Assembly: GCA_016868665.1 (NCBI GenBank)
Contig: VGGK01000015.1
Span: forward strand, 1 to 53,362
DNA: 53,362 nucleotides
Direction of reading: 5' to 3'
Source: Chlorobiota bacterium
GTDB lineage: Bacteria > Bacteroidota > Chlorobiia > Chlorobiales > Chlorobiaceae
Positions within the stretch are counted from its first letter, which is position 1. Each line of letters opens with the position of its first letter. Positions 18,033-27,969 of the stretch are shown one piece after another. Both the position numbers and the translations under genes were made by a program. The notes beneath the pieces are model-generated. The model did no database searches. It was not told where the DNA came from and saw nothing but the letters and a program-made list of their open reading frames with translations.

Positions 18033-18443
18033 AATTCGCTCCTGTTGAAATGTTAAATAAACAGTTGATGACCATCCCCTGCCGCTCTGACGCGCCAGTA
18101 ACGGAACGCCCCCCACGGAAAGAGATTAAAATTTTCAGTTATACATTTATATAACTATATAGTAATAAAAGAAACAATAAAAATCAAACTCCGCCATCAG
18201 GATTTTCGCTTTTCTGCAAGGAATAATCAGGCACATACACCATAACCTGAAAACCACCGCTCCCTGCTACGGAAACGTCTTGCCCGGGCCAGGTTACAGA
18301 AAGCTGCGGACGCGCGCGGAACAGCAAAACAGTTATATAACTATATAGTAATAAAAGAGAGGGTTTTTTTCAAACCCAAGATGCATTTTTTTGTTTTTTT
18401 TGCGAACCTGGCAGCCCCGAATCTGACGAAGCGAGAACTGAAC
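18033..18443 (-). promoter_or_regulatory. dsrN-dsrC intergenic leader with duplicated element
   Basis: This 411-bp gap contains a 26-bp perfect direct repeat at 18147-18172 and 18333-18358. Each copy includes, on the minus strand, TTTATTAC-N8-TATATAA. Between the copies a 7-bp inverted repeat (TAACCTG 18243-18249, CAGGTTA 18290-18296) could close a structured RNA. A hairpin GGGTTT/AAACCC at 18361-18377, just upstream of one copy on the transcribed strand, may end the dsrN message. The layout suggests dsrC has its own strong promoter or promoters; this is inference. Confidence 0.6.
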
Positions 18444-19844
18444 TCAGGCGTGCCACGAGCCGGCAAGCATTGTAAAACGCATGGCCCACTGCGGATTGCC
18501 GATCGAATGAAGGTGGGCGTATGAAGCGAACAGTCGGTTATACAAAACGCCGTCATGCCGTCCGGTTACACCCCGACCGCGCATGACGTCGAACTGCCAC
18601 GAACACGACCCGGCACCCGGAAGCGGCGAAGAGTAATGGAACTCATGCGCCCTCACCGCCTGGCCATGATCGAACCAGTGGCTCCCGACCGCGCTCTTCA
18701 GCTGGAGGTAGCCATGACCTGCGGGACGCACACCGAAACCGATGTCGAAGGGCAGGATGCCGGCAAGCGAAAAAGTTTTTCCCCCGAAGGTTCCGCTCCT
18801 GGAAAGCCAGATCAGCCCGCCGCATTCGGCATAAAGCGGCATACCGTCGTTCACCCTTTCGCGAACTTCGCGCATCAGTCCGCGATTGGCTTCGAGCTCC
18901 CCGAAAAACGATTCCGGAAATCCGCCTCCGAGATAGAGCCCCTGTATGCCCGAAGGCAGCGAAGCCTGACGCATGGAGTCGATGAAAACCAGCTCGGCTC
19001 CGCACTCCCGAAGCGCACGAAGATTATCCGGATAATAGAAACAGAATGCTGCATCGCGGAACACCCCGATTCTCGCCTTCCCCACAGCGGTGAGCCGACT
19101 TTCCTCACAAGGCACCGGCGGCAACGGGGACGCCTGAAAAAAAAGCGAACGAATCGCATCCATATCGCAATAGCGCGATACCAGATCCGCTGCCTCGCCT
19201 ATGCATGCCTCGGCCCCGGCAGTTTCGCCGACGGTCGTCAGGCCGAGATGGCGCTCAGCGATCGAAAGCCTTTCATCGGCAGGAATTGCGCCAAGCACAG
19301 GCACCTTGCACCAGGTTTCGATTGCAAGCCGCTGCTTGTCGGCATGGCGCTCGGAACGCACCTGATTGAGTATGACGCCGGCAATCACGGCATGCGGCTC
19401 CATTGCCTGCATGCCCATCACGATGGCGGCAGCTCCCCGGTTCATCTTCCGGCTGTCGATAACAAGCAGCACCGGAGCCTGCAGCAGCGAGGCAAGACCG
19501 GCGCTACTGTCGGAACCATCGAGCGACAGACCATCGTGCAGTCCATGATTGCCTTCTACAAGCGAAAGCGTTCCCCCGGAACCATTGCGCACAAAAGAGG
19601 CAAGACACCCCTCGCTGCCCATCAGCCAGGGATCGAGATTATAACTTTCCCGCCCGGACGCAAGGCTGTGCCACATGGGATCGATATAATCGGGACCTTT
19701 CTTGAAGCAGGTAACCGCATCCCCCCTGCCCGAAAGGAAGGCCGCGATGCCGAGCATCAGGGTCGTTTTTCCCGAACTCTTGTGGGGAGCTGAAATCATC
19801 AGCCGGGGCAGGGAGAGGCATTCCATAACTGCTTGCCGATACAT
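18444..19844 (-). CDS. dsrN: DsrN: siroheme/cobyrinate a,c-diamide synthase-like amidase
   Basis: The 466-residue protein resembles CobB/CbiA. A P-loop lies near the start (SAPHKSSGKTTLML). A DRBD-type nucleotide domain includes FKKGPDYIDPMWH. A C-terminal type-1 glutamine amidotransferase domain has LYAECGGLIWLSRSG, in which Cys of AECGG is the likely nucleophile, and AHEFHYSS. Family knowledge: DsrN is thought to convert siroheme to siroamide, the DsrAB cofactor. The frame allows a start at 19844 or at the M of MECLSL (19826). It follows the rhodanese gene with a 2-bp gap. Confidence 0.93.
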   Translation of the reverse strand: MYRQAVMECLSLPRLMISAPHKSSGKTTLMLGIAAFLSGRGDAVTCFKKGPDYIDPMWHSLASGRESYNLDPWLMGSEGCLASFVRNGSGGTLSLVEGNHGLHDGLSLDGSDSSAGLASLLQAPVLLVIDSRKMNRGAAAIVMGMQAMEPHAVIAGVILNQVRSERHADKQRLAIETWCKVPVLGAIPADERLSIAERHLGLTTVGETAGAEACIGEAADLVSRYCDMDAIRSLFFQASPLPPVPCEESRLTAVGKARIGVFRDAAFCFYYPDNLRALRECGAELVFIDSMRQASLPSGIQGLYLGGGFPESFFGELEANRGLMREVRERVNDGMPLYAECGGLIWLSRSGTFGGKTFSLAGILPFDIGFGVRPAGHGYLQLKSAVGSHWFDHGQAVRAHEFHYSSPLPGAGSCSWQFDVMRGRGVTGRHDGVLYNRLFASYAHLHSIGNPQWAMRFTMLAGSWHA

Positions 19845-19846
19845 GG

Positions 19847-20326
19847 CTACCGGATATCTTCCGGCTGCGGACGCCTCTGATCGGGACGCAGCTTCGACGT
19901 GAAGAAATCATCGGCGACATCTTCATCGACCACTCTTCCTTCCCGATCCACCAGAGGTTCCTCATAATCGTTCCACCCTCTGAGCCCGGTCCTGAGCGAT
20001 ACGACGTTCTGATAGCCAAGCTGCTGCATCACGGCCGCGGCCATCACGCTGCGGCGTCCGGAACGGCAAACCACCACGATCTCCCGCTCACGCGAAGCGG
20101 CGAGTTCCGGCACGGTCTCATCGTAATCCCATTCGCAGGCAGACTCGATAATGCCGCGGGGAACGCCGAGCGATCCCCTGATATGCATGGCATCGAACTC
20201 ATAAGGCTCCCGCACATCAACAACGAGCAGGTCGGGATTCCCGGCCATGCGTGCGGCAAGATCCCATGGCATAATCTCGCGCACGCCGGCAAGACAATCC
20301 CGGATCAGATCGTTAAAAGTCAGCAT
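19847..20326 (-). CDS. Rhodanese-domain sulfurtransferase upstream of dsrN
   Basis: I place the start at ATG 20326 (MLTFNDLIRDCLAGVREIMP), giving 159 residues; the open frame extends upstream without family similarity. A single rhodanese domain contains LLVVDVREPYEFDAMHIRGSLG and the active-site loop VVCRSGRRS, with a catalytic Cys at about residue 98. A charged C-terminal tail of about 30 residues follows. It probably transfers persulfide sulfur into the Dsr pathway. The 2-bp spacing to dsrN makes it the first gene of the minus-strand sulfur unit. Confidence 0.88.
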   Translation of the reverse strand: MLTFNDLIRDCLAGVREIMPWDLAARMAGNPDLLVVDVREPYEFDAMHIRGSLGVPRGIIESACEWDYDETVPELAASREREIVVVCRSGRRSVMAAAVMQQLGYQNVVSLRTGLRGWNDYEEPLVDREGRVVDEDVADDFFTSKLRPDQRRPQPEDIR

Positions 20327-20697
20327 AGCGACTGTACTGTTATCGAGTGTTTTCAGTAAAAAGCCCAAGGGCCAGGCGCCGTTTTGCGCCTTTCTTTCCG
20401 AGTATAGCGCATAGCCCGCATATTTCCGAAGAGCAAGCGAATTAATACCCGTCGCGCAAGAAACCCGCCCGGATGCAGACCTCTCGACAACCCTGCCCAC
20501 AGACCGGTTTACCCTTGTATGGGCAAGCCGGCACAAAAAAGATCCACAACAGAATTAACACTAAAATGTCTGAAATATTATTTTATTAACTATATTGAGC
20601 CTTACTTATTAAGGATTTTTTAATAAAAAAACTTAATAACAAACACAATACGAACCAATACAGGCACTGTGAGGTTGAAACAGAGAACCGAAAAGCC
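20327..20697. promoter_or_regulatory. Divergent promoter region between the dsr and nif blocks
   Basis: This 371-bp gap separates oppositely oriented units. Bases 20570-20660 are very AT-rich and include TTTATTAACTATATTG near 20583, similar to but not identical with the element upstream of dsrC. No sigma-54 consensus is seen before nifV. Confidence 0.45.
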
Positions 20698-21870
20698 ATG
20701 ACGACAACATCATCCCGGCACGAAAGTCCGAGGGTACCGCAAGCCTGGATCATCGACACAACCCTGCGGGACGGGGAACAGGCTCCCGGCGTGGTTTTCA
20801 CCCCTGCGGAAAAAACCCGCATAGCCCTGATGCTTGCCGATACGGGTGTTGACGAACTCGAAATCGGATACCCGGCAATAAGCGAAGACGAATGCCGGGC
20901 CATCAGAGCAATTACCCGGCTCGGTCTGCCCCTGCGGCTCACTTCATGGGCCCGGGCGGTCTGGCAGGATATCGAACATGCCGCCTCGAGCGGAAGCGAG
21001 GGCGTGCATATCAGCTTTCCGCTCTCGAACCTCTACATGGAACTGATGGGCAAAAATTACCAGTGGGTACGTGAGCAGCTGCACGAGCTGGTTCCGAGAG
21101 CCAGACGGATATTCGACTTCGTCAGCGTCGGTGCGCAGGATGCCACGAGAGCCGACAGGGAACTGCTGCTCGCGTTTTTTCGCGATGCTTCATCCTGCGG
21201 CGCCCAGAGGGTAAGAATCGCCGATACCGTCGGTATAGCCACGCCGGGTTCGATCACGGCGCTTCTCGATACGATCAGGAGCACCGACCATCCGCCGATC
21301 GAATTTCACGCCCACAACGATCTCGGCATGGCCACGGCCAACGCATACACAGCTCTCGAAGCCGGATGCGATGCGGTAAGCGTCTCCGTAACCGGCCTCG
21401 GCGAACGCGCCGGTAATGCGGCTCTCGAAGAACTCGCCGTTGCGCTCAAACTATCCGGAAAGTTCGCCACCCGCCTCGACACCACCTGTCTCGCAGCACT
21501 CTGCGAAACCGTAAGCAATGCATCAGGAAGAGCTGTTCAGGAACAGAAACCGGTTATCGGCAAATCCGCGTTTCAGCATGAATCCGGAATTCACTGCGCC
21601 GCGCTGCTCAAGCACCCGCTCTCCTATCAGCCCTTTCTTCCCGAGCAGGTGGGCCGGAACGACAGCGAACTGGTCATCGGCAAACACTCAGGCAGCGCGT
21701 CAATTCATCACTTCTACAACTCACACGGCATCAGCCTTTCGAAGGAGGAAAGCGGAAAACTGCTTTCGGCAGTAAGAAAAACCGCCGGAGAGAAAAAAAG
21801 AGCGCTGACCGAATGCGAACTGAAAACCATCTACCGTTCATATTGCGAGACAAGGAACCCGTTACCATAA
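20698..21870 (+). CDS. nifV: NifV: homocitrate synthase
   Basis: The 390-residue protein has the DRE-TIM signature IIDTTLRDGEQAPGVVF and the metal-site block EFHAHNDLGMATANAY, as well as the second family motif GLGERAGNAALEELA. It condenses acetyl-CoA with 2-oxoglutarate to homocitrate, the organic ligand of FeMo-cofactor. Closely related isopropylmalate and citramalate synthases share these motifs. The choice of homocitrate synthase rests on DGEQAPGVVF-type similarity and on nifA following 5 bp later. Confidence 0.88.
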   Translation: MTTTSSRHESPRVPQAWIIDTTLRDGEQAPGVVFTPAEKTRIALMLADTGVDELEIGYPAISEDECRAIRAITRLGLPLRLTSWARAVWQDIEHAASSGSEGVHISFPLSNLYMELMGKNYQWVREQLHELVPRARRIFDFVSVGAQDATRADRELLLAFFRDASSCGAQRVRIADTVGIATPGSITALLDTIRSTDHPPIEFHAHNDLGMATANAYTALEAGCDAVSVSVTGLGERAGNAALEELAVALKLSGKFATRLDTTCLAALCETVSNASGRAVQEQKPVIGKSAFQHESGIHCAALLKHPLSYQPFLPEQVGRNDSELVIGKHSGSASIHHFYNSHGISLSKEESGKLLSAVRKTAGEKKRALTECELKTIYRSYCETRNPLP

Positions 21871-21875
21871 GAACC

Positions 21876-23510
21876 ATGCTCACACCCCAGAAAAAAGAAG
21901 ACAGCAGTATCAGCCTTCTGGCCGAGGTCAGCAGAACCGTCACCATCGAAAACGATATCGGCAAGGTGCTCCGCCTGGTACTCTTCATCATGTCGGAACA
22001 CATGGACATGCTGCGCGGCATGATCACCATTCTGAACCGCGACAACGGCGAAATCGTCATCAACGAATCCTTCGGACTGAGCGAAGAAGAAAAAGAACGC
22101 GGCCGTTACCGTATAGGAGAAGGAATCATCGGTCAGGTCGTCAAGACCGGCAAGCCCGCACTGGTGCCCAACATCCAGGAAGAACCGCTTTTTCTCGACC
22201 GCACCCGTTCACGCCGCAAGACAAGCAAGGAAGACCTCTGCTTCATCTGCATTCCCATAAAATCAGGCACGGAAATCATCGGTACGCTCAGCGCCGACCG
22301 CCATATAGAACCGCAACTCCCCGTCGATCCGACAAAAAGGATCAATGCTGAAAACCAGCGGATGGATATGATGCAGCACCATGTCGATCTGCTCTCCATC
22401 ATCGCCTCCATGATCTCCCAGGCCGTCCGCCTCAAACAGCTCGCTCACGAAGAAAGCACAAACGGCAGAAAACACCATGGACACGACACCACTGCCCGGA
22501 TTGCCGCTCATATCGGAGAAGAGGAAAAAACCGAAGAAAACCATGAGGATACGGAGCGTCCCTCAAACATCAAAGGCAATGCCAAGCCCATGCTCGGGCT
22601 GTTCCGGATGATAGACAAAATCGCCGGAACAAGCGCGACCACGCTCGTACTCGGAGAAAGCGGCGTCGGAAAAGAGCTGGTAGCAAGCGCAATCCATTTC
22701 AAAAGCCGGCGAGCCGAGAAGCCCTTCATAAAATTCAACTGCGCGGCGCTTCCCGAAAGCATTGTCGAAAGCGAGTTGTTCGGCCATGAAAAAGGCGCAT
22801 TCACCGGAGCGGCGGGCATGCGCCAGGGACGGTTCGAGCTTGCCCATAGCGGCACGATCTTCCTCGACGAAGTCGGAGAACTCAGTCTGCCGGTGCAGGC
22901 CAAACTGCTGCGCATCCTGCAGGAAAAAGAATTCGAACGGGTAGGAGGCTCCAAAACCATCAAAGTCGACGTACGGGTCATCGCCGCAACCAACAGGAAC
23001 CTTGAAGACCTCATAAAAGACGGGCTTTTCAGGGAAGACCTCTACTATCGCCTTAACATCTTCCCGATAACGGTTCCTCCTCTGAGGGAAAGAAAAACAG
23101 ATATACTCCTGCTTGCCGACTATTTCGTCGAAAAATACAACCGGATGAATCAGAAAGGGGTCAGAAGGATCTCGACAACATCGATCGATATGCTCATGCG
23201 CTACCACTGGCCGGGCAACGTGCGCGAACTGGAAAACTGCATCGAGAGGGCGGTCATCCTCAGCGAAGACAACGTCATTCACGGCTACCACCTGCCGCCG
23301 AGCCTGCAGACGGCAGAATCGAGCGGAACGCCCTATACCGGCTCCCTGCAGCAGAAACTCGATTCCATAGAAAACGAAATGATCATCGAAGCCCTGAAAC
23401 GCACCAAAGGAAACATGTCCCGGGCTGCGGCGCAGCTTGGACTATCCGACAGAATCATGGGTCTGCGCGTAAAAAAATTCAATATCGATTACAGAAAATT
23501 CAGAGTATGA
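21876..23510 (+). CDS. nifA: NifA: sigma-54-dependent nitrogen-fixation activator
   Basis: ATG 21876 (MLTPQKKEDSSISLLAEVSRT) gives 544 residues; an ATG at 21813 overlapping nifV is less likely. Residues about 20-190 form a GAF domain. The AAA+ domain carries Walker A GESGVGKE (about 260) and GAFTGA (about 307), the loop that contacts sigma-54. ATNRNLEDLIKDGLFREDLYYRLN follows, and a Fis-type helix-turn-helix ends the protein (NMSRAAAQLGLSDRIMGLRVKKF). It should activate the -24/-12 promoter before nifH. The linker is acidic and long, without a clear Cys-x4-Cys oxygen-sensing pair. Confidence 0.93.
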   Translation: MLTPQKKEDSSISLLAEVSRTVTIENDIGKVLRLVLFIMSEHMDMLRGMITILNRDNGEIVINESFGLSEEEKERGRYRIGEGIIGQVVKTGKPALVPNIQEEPLFLDRTRSRRKTSKEDLCFICIPIKSGTEIIGTLSADRHIEPQLPVDPTKRINAENQRMDMMQHHVDLLSIIASMISQAVRLKQLAHEESTNGRKHHGHDTTARIAAHIGEEEKTEENHEDTERPSNIKGNAKPMLGLFRMIDKIAGTSATTLVLGESGVGKELVASAIHFKSRRAEKPFIKFNCAALPESIVESELFGHEKGAFTGAAGMRQGRFELAHSGTIFLDEVGELSLPVQAKLLRILQEKEFERVGGSKTIKVDVRVIAATNRNLEDLIKDGLFREDLYYRLNIFPITVPPLRERKTDILLLADYFVEKYNRMNQKGVRRISTTSIDMLMRYHWPGNVRELENCIERAVILSEDNVIHGYHLPPSLQTAESSGTPYTGSLQQKLDSIENEMIIEALKRTKGNMSRAAAQLGLSDRIMGLRVKKFNIDYRKFRV

Positions 23511-23748
23511 ATCCCAAAGCAGGCTGTCAATTCTTACAGATCTTTTCTTTTTCGAGTACTTTCTTGTAAAACATCAAAGATATAAGTAAAATACTGAACA
23601 TACAGGCTCATAATCAAGGATGGCGAACTGTCAAAGCGCAAGGCGGACGGAGCGGAAAAAGCTATGATCTGCAAGGATACCCCCCATCAGACTTTTTGCA
23701 GGAGCAACGGAATGCGATATTCTGAACTCCTGAAAAGGCAGAATCCGA
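23511..23748. other. nifA-kinase intergenic region
   Basis: The 238-bp gap is AT-rich near 23560-23600 and could hold the kinase promoter. No hairpin terminator or sigma-54 site is evident. Confidence 0.35.
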
Positions 23749-25758
23749 ATGAACAAATCCTCATCTGAAACATACGGTTCCGCCCGGTTTGCCTACGCCA
23801 ATCTTGAATTCAAACCGGAATGGCAATACGATAACCCGAAAACCGGGGTCTCCTACAGTAATGCGGTCATTCCCCACAGACTCTTCTTTTCTTCCATAAG
23901 CGGACCAATCGAGCTGGAAAGCACGACGGAAGCCATAGACATTCTCGAAAGGCTTTTCGACAGCGGAGTACTCGACAACTGCTCCTACATAAGAATTGCT
24001 GATTATTCCGGCGTCGTAAAAGCATCCTTCAACTCGAGGCTCCTCTATGCCAATGCGTTGAACCGGCTGCATCGCCGGCACAACTGCTCGCCATCCATAA
24101 CCTATATCTGCGGAGCATCGCCCCTGCTCAAATCGATGCTCCGCCTTTTCGCCACCTTTGTTCAGCAGGCTTTCGCCTTTGTCCCCACAACAGAGGCGGC
24201 CTTCGCCGCAATCAACTCCCATTCCGGAGTTCCCGGACATGAATCGGAGACAAGCGTCAGCATAACACAACATGAAATCGACCTGTTCGCATCGCAATGC
24301 GCAAAAATTCTGTTCGACGATACCTGCCGCCGGACAGATCCCGATGTTGAGGCAGAAATGGCGGCACACCCCCTCCACGACCTCTACGCGATCATTTCCC
24401 TCCTGAACAAAGACCTCAGAGAAATGCAGCAGAGCGACAAGGAACAGAAACACCAGCTCGAAGCCGCTCTCGAAAACACAAAATCGCTCTACGACAAACT
24501 CCTGCAGGAAAAAAAGCTGGTGGAAGAAAAAGAAAAAATTCAGCAATTCCTTATCAGCAAGCTTGAAAGCGCAAAAGAGGAAGCCGAGAGCGCCAATAAA
24601 GCAAAAAGCATCTTCCTGGCCAATGTCTCGCACGAACTGCGAACTCCGCTGCATGCGGTAATCGGAATGACGGAACTGCTCACAACGACAGAACTCGATA
24701 CGAAACAACAGGAATATACCGACATCATCCTTGCCAGTTCCGAACAACTGCTCCAGCTCATCAACGACATTCTCGATCTGAGCAGCATCGACGCGGGTAA
24801 ACTGAAAATGGAAAAAAAAGCCTTCAGCCTGCACGAACTGCTTGAAGAAACCCTCTCGCGCATCTCCTTCAGGGCGGCAAGCAAGAAGCTCGACATCATT
24901 ATCGAAAAAGACCCGGACATCGATGCCATACAATACGGCTACCCGGTGCTCCTTCGTCAGACGCTTGCCCACCTGCTTGACAACGCCGTAAAATTCACCT
25001 ACAATGGCAGAATCATCGTCTCGATACAGAAACTGTCTGAAGATGAATCCGGCCAGCGGCTCAGAATCAGCGTTTCGGATGAAGGAATCGGCATACCGGA
25101 CGACAAAAAAGACCTGATTTTTCAGCGATTCACCCAGCTCGACCCTTCAGCCACCCGCAAGGAAGGAGGAACAGGACTCGGACTGACCATCGCAAAACAA
25201 CTGACCGAGCTGATGGGCGGCTCCATCAACGTCATCAGCAGAGAAAATCAAGGCACGCAATTCAACCTCGAAATCACCTTCCCGACAATATCCGAAGAGA
25301 ACCCCTGCCCCGCCGACGGCGCCGAAAACACCACACGGCACCCGGAGACCGCAAACCCTCTTGCACCATCCCCTGCCGAACAGGCAATACTGCTTGTCGA
25401 AGACAATCAGATCAACAAAATGGTAGCGGAAGCCATGATCACCAAACTCGGCTACAAGCTGGACTCCGTCATCAACGGTCTTGAAGCGCTCGAAGCCCTC
25501 AGAACGAAACAGTACTCCCTGGTGCTTATGGATCTTCAGATGCCGGTCATGGACGGATTCGAAACGGCAAAAGCCATCAGAAGCGGCACCTCGGGCGTGC
25601 TCGACAAAGATATCGCCATTATCGCCATGACGGCCAACGCCACCGCCGAAGACCAGAACAACTGCATTGCCGTCGGCATGAACGACTACCTTTCAAAACC
25701 GGTAACAATCAGAACTATCGATAACACCCTCAGAAAATGGCTGTCGGTACAAAGGTAA
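23749..25758 (+). CDS. Hybrid histidine kinase with unrecognised N-terminal domain
   Basis: The 669-residue soluble protein has four parts. Residues 1-215 form a sensor-like domain I cannot name (IELESTTEAIDILERLFDSG, SITYICGASPLLKSMLRLF). A coiled coil follows (about 225-285, rich in E/K/L). The HisKA-HATPase core has phospho-acceptor His295 in NVSHELRTPLHAVIGM, plus GTGLGLTIAKQL. The C-terminal receiver has ILLVEDNQINK and phospho-acceptor Asp595 in LVLMDLQMP. It stands alone between nifA and nifH in the same direction. A role in nitrogen-fixation control is inferred from position only. There is no output domain, so it probably signals through a phosphotransfer partner. Confidence 0.88.
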   Translation: MNKSSSETYGSARFAYANLEFKPEWQYDNPKTGVSYSNAVIPHRLFFSSISGPIELESTTEAIDILERLFDSGVLDNCSYIRIADYSGVVKASFNSRLLYANALNRLHRRHNCSPSITYICGASPLLKSMLRLFATFVQQAFAFVPTTEAAFAAINSHSGVPGHESETSVSITQHEIDLFASQCAKILFDDTCRRTDPDVEAEMAAHPLHDLYAIISLLNKDLREMQQSDKEQKHQLEAALENTKSLYDKLLQEKKLVEEKEKIQQFLISKLESAKEEAESANKAKSIFLANVSHELRTPLHAVIGMTELLTTTELDTKQQEYTDIILASSEQLLQLINDILDLSSIDAGKLKMEKKAFSLHELLEETLSRISFRAASKKLDIIIEKDPDIDAIQYGYPVLLRQTLAHLLDNAVKFTYNGRIIVSIQKLSEDESGQRLRISVSDEGIGIPDDKKDLIFQRFTQLDPSATRKEGGTGLGLTIAKQLTELMGGSINVISRENQGTQFNLEITFPTISEENPCPADGAENTTRHPETANPLAPSPAEQAILLVEDNQINKMVAEAMITKLGYKLDSVINGLEALEALRTKQYSLVLMDLQMPVMDGFETAKAIRSGTSGVLDKDIAIIAMTANATAEDQNNCIAVGMNDYLSKPVTIRTIDNTLRKWLSVQR

Positions 25759-26048
25759 CGCACCTGAAACTGCAGCTTTAGCCTGCGGCAATCATCCCGA
25801 CGGCCGACATACCCGCATATATCCGAAAACCTCCATTTATGTAACATTTCCATTCGATGTCCGACTTCGCCGACACAGGCCGAAGACCGAAAACACCCGC
25901 TGTAACACTGAAAAACACGATCGTCCTCCTGAACGGCACGCTTCGCTTTCAAAATCCGAAAATTTCACGCCCCCCCCCGCTCAAGCAAAGACAATCCGCA
26001 ACCCCACAGACGACCATGCACCCCTTCCGTGCCGGAAACCAGCGACGC

Positions 26049-26102
26049 AAAAACCTACATTTCGGTGCATTCATGCAGCGGGATACCATTATGTAGGTTT
26101 TT
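26049..26102. promoter_or_regulatory. 12-bp perfect inverted repeat upstream of nifH
   Basis: AAAAACCTACAT (26049-26060) and ATGTAGGTTTTT (26091-26102) pair exactly around a 30-nt loop, which itself contains TGCATTCATGCA. The A- and T-rich outer ends would suit a bidirectional terminator ending the kinase transcript. The centre lies about 180 bp upstream of the nifH promoter, also a plausible enhancer position. I cannot choose between the two. Confidence 0.6.
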
Positions 26103-26253
26103 CCCCTTCAAAATGACAGTGGCACCGTCATCGGACTCTCCCTTTTCAGCATCGTCAAAAAAAAGAAATACCCCTTAATATATTTATATAAAAGGACTTA
26201 ACCATCAAGAACAACTGCCGTACCACAAGCAGGATGGGCGGAATGCGTCGTTC

Positions 26254-26269
26254 TGGCACGTCATTTGCA
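26254..26269 (+). promoter_or_regulatory. Sigma-54 (-24/-12) promoter of nifH
   Basis: TGGCAC-N5-TTGCA matches the sigma-54 consensus exactly. GG is at 26255-26256 and GC at 26267-26268, with the required 10-bp spacing. Transcription would start near 26281, leaving a leader of about 78 nt before nifH. No clear TGT-N10-ACA NifA site was found upstream. Confidence 0.9.
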
Positions 26270-26349
26270 CACTCTTAATCATAATTATTCAGGCAAAACC
26301 ATATCTCAGTCTGAATATTTTATACAGAACACAATGAAAACCTAAATAA

Positions 26350-27183
<834 letters not shown>

Positions 27184-27201
27184 TAAACGGAGAACTCGCA
27201 C

Positions 27202-27555
27202 ATGTTAATGATCAGAACAATCGTCAGGCCTGAAAAAGTACACGACGTCATGCAGGGCCTCCTCGATGCCGGGTACCCGGCAGTAACCAAAATCTCGGTC
27301 GTCGGACGCGGCAAACAGCGGGGTCTTCGCGTCGGCGACGTGGTATACGACGAACTGCCCAAAGAGATGCTCTTCGTGGTTGTCCCCGATGCCGACAAGG
27401 ATTTCGTGATCCGGGCCATTCTCGACAATGCCAAATCCGATGCCGAAGGAAAATTCGGAGACGGCAAAATCTTCGTATCCGCCGTCGAAGAGGTCTACAC
27501 CATCAGTTCCGGAACGAAGGAAAGCGAGCCGACTCTGGCCGGCAAGGAGGCCTGA
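27202..27555 (+). CDS. nifI1: NifI1: GlnB-like post-translational regulator of nitrogenase
   Basis: The 117-residue PII-family protein (MLMIRTIVRPEKVHDVMQGL, VVGRGKQRGLRVGD, GDGKIFVSAVEEVYTI) has a T-loop unlike standard GlnB (KQRGLRVGDVVYDELPK). Position between nifH and nifD identifies the NifI1 subgroup. In archaea and in bacteria with this arrangement, NifI1 and NifI2 bind NifDK and switch nitrogenase activity off when 2-oxoglutarate is low. Its end shares one base with nifI2. Confidence 0.93.
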   Translation: MLMIRTIVRPEKVHDVMQGLLDAGYPAVTKISVVGRGKQRGLRVGDVVYDELPKEMLFVVVPDADKDFVIRAILDNAKSDAEGKFGDGKIFVSAVEEVYTISSGTKESEPTLAGKEA

Positions 27556-27932
27556 TGAAAGAGATCATATCAGTCATACGCATCAACAAGGTGAACGAAA
27601 CCAAAAAGGCGCTCGTCGATGCAGGCATACCCGCATTCACGGCAACAGGAAGGGTCATGGGCCGCGGCAAAGGCCAGGTTCACTACGACATTCTTCAGGG
27701 AGCGGAAGCCGGTCATCCGGAAGCCATCGCACAGCTCGGTAACGCGCCGCGGCTGGTTGCAAAACGCATTCTGACCGTGGTAGTTCCCGACGAACTGTGC
27801 CAGATGGCCATCGACACCATCATCAGGACCAACCAGACCGGCAAACCCGGAGACGGAAAAATATTTGTCACCCCGATCCTCGACACCATCAGGGTCAGGA
27901 CCGGCGAGGAAGGCGACGAAGCGCTGAACTAA
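27555..27932 (+). CDS. nifI2: NifI2: GlnB-like partner of NifI1
   Basis: The 125-residue PII-family protein starts MKEIISVIRINKVNETKKAL and contains the longer T-loop region ATGRVMGRGKGQVHYDILQGAEAG, then RILTVVVPDELCQMAIDTII and GDGKIFVTPILDTIRVRTGE. The ATG overlaps the nifI1 stop by one base (TGATG), so equal synthesis is likely. It forms a hetero-oligomer with NifI1 that inhibits dinitrogenase. Confidence 0.93.
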   Translation: MKEIISVIRINKVNETKKALVDAGIPAFTATGRVMGRGKGQVHYDILQGAEAGHPEAIAQLGNAPRLVAKRILTVVVPDELCQMAIDTIIRTNQTGKPGDGKIFVTPILDTIRVRTGEEGDEALN

Positions 27933-27969
27933 CGAGAACAACTTACAAGGTGTAAACGGAGAGAGTTAC

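Noticed and set aside
26119-26140. Second sigma-54-like promoter (GTGGCACCGTCAT...)
   Set aside because: It has the TGGCAC half but lacks GC at the -12 position; the perfect match at 26254 is the better candidate.
25760-26253. Classical NifA upstream activator TGT-N10-ACA
   Set aside because: Only an N11 near-match was found around 25900, so no site is called.
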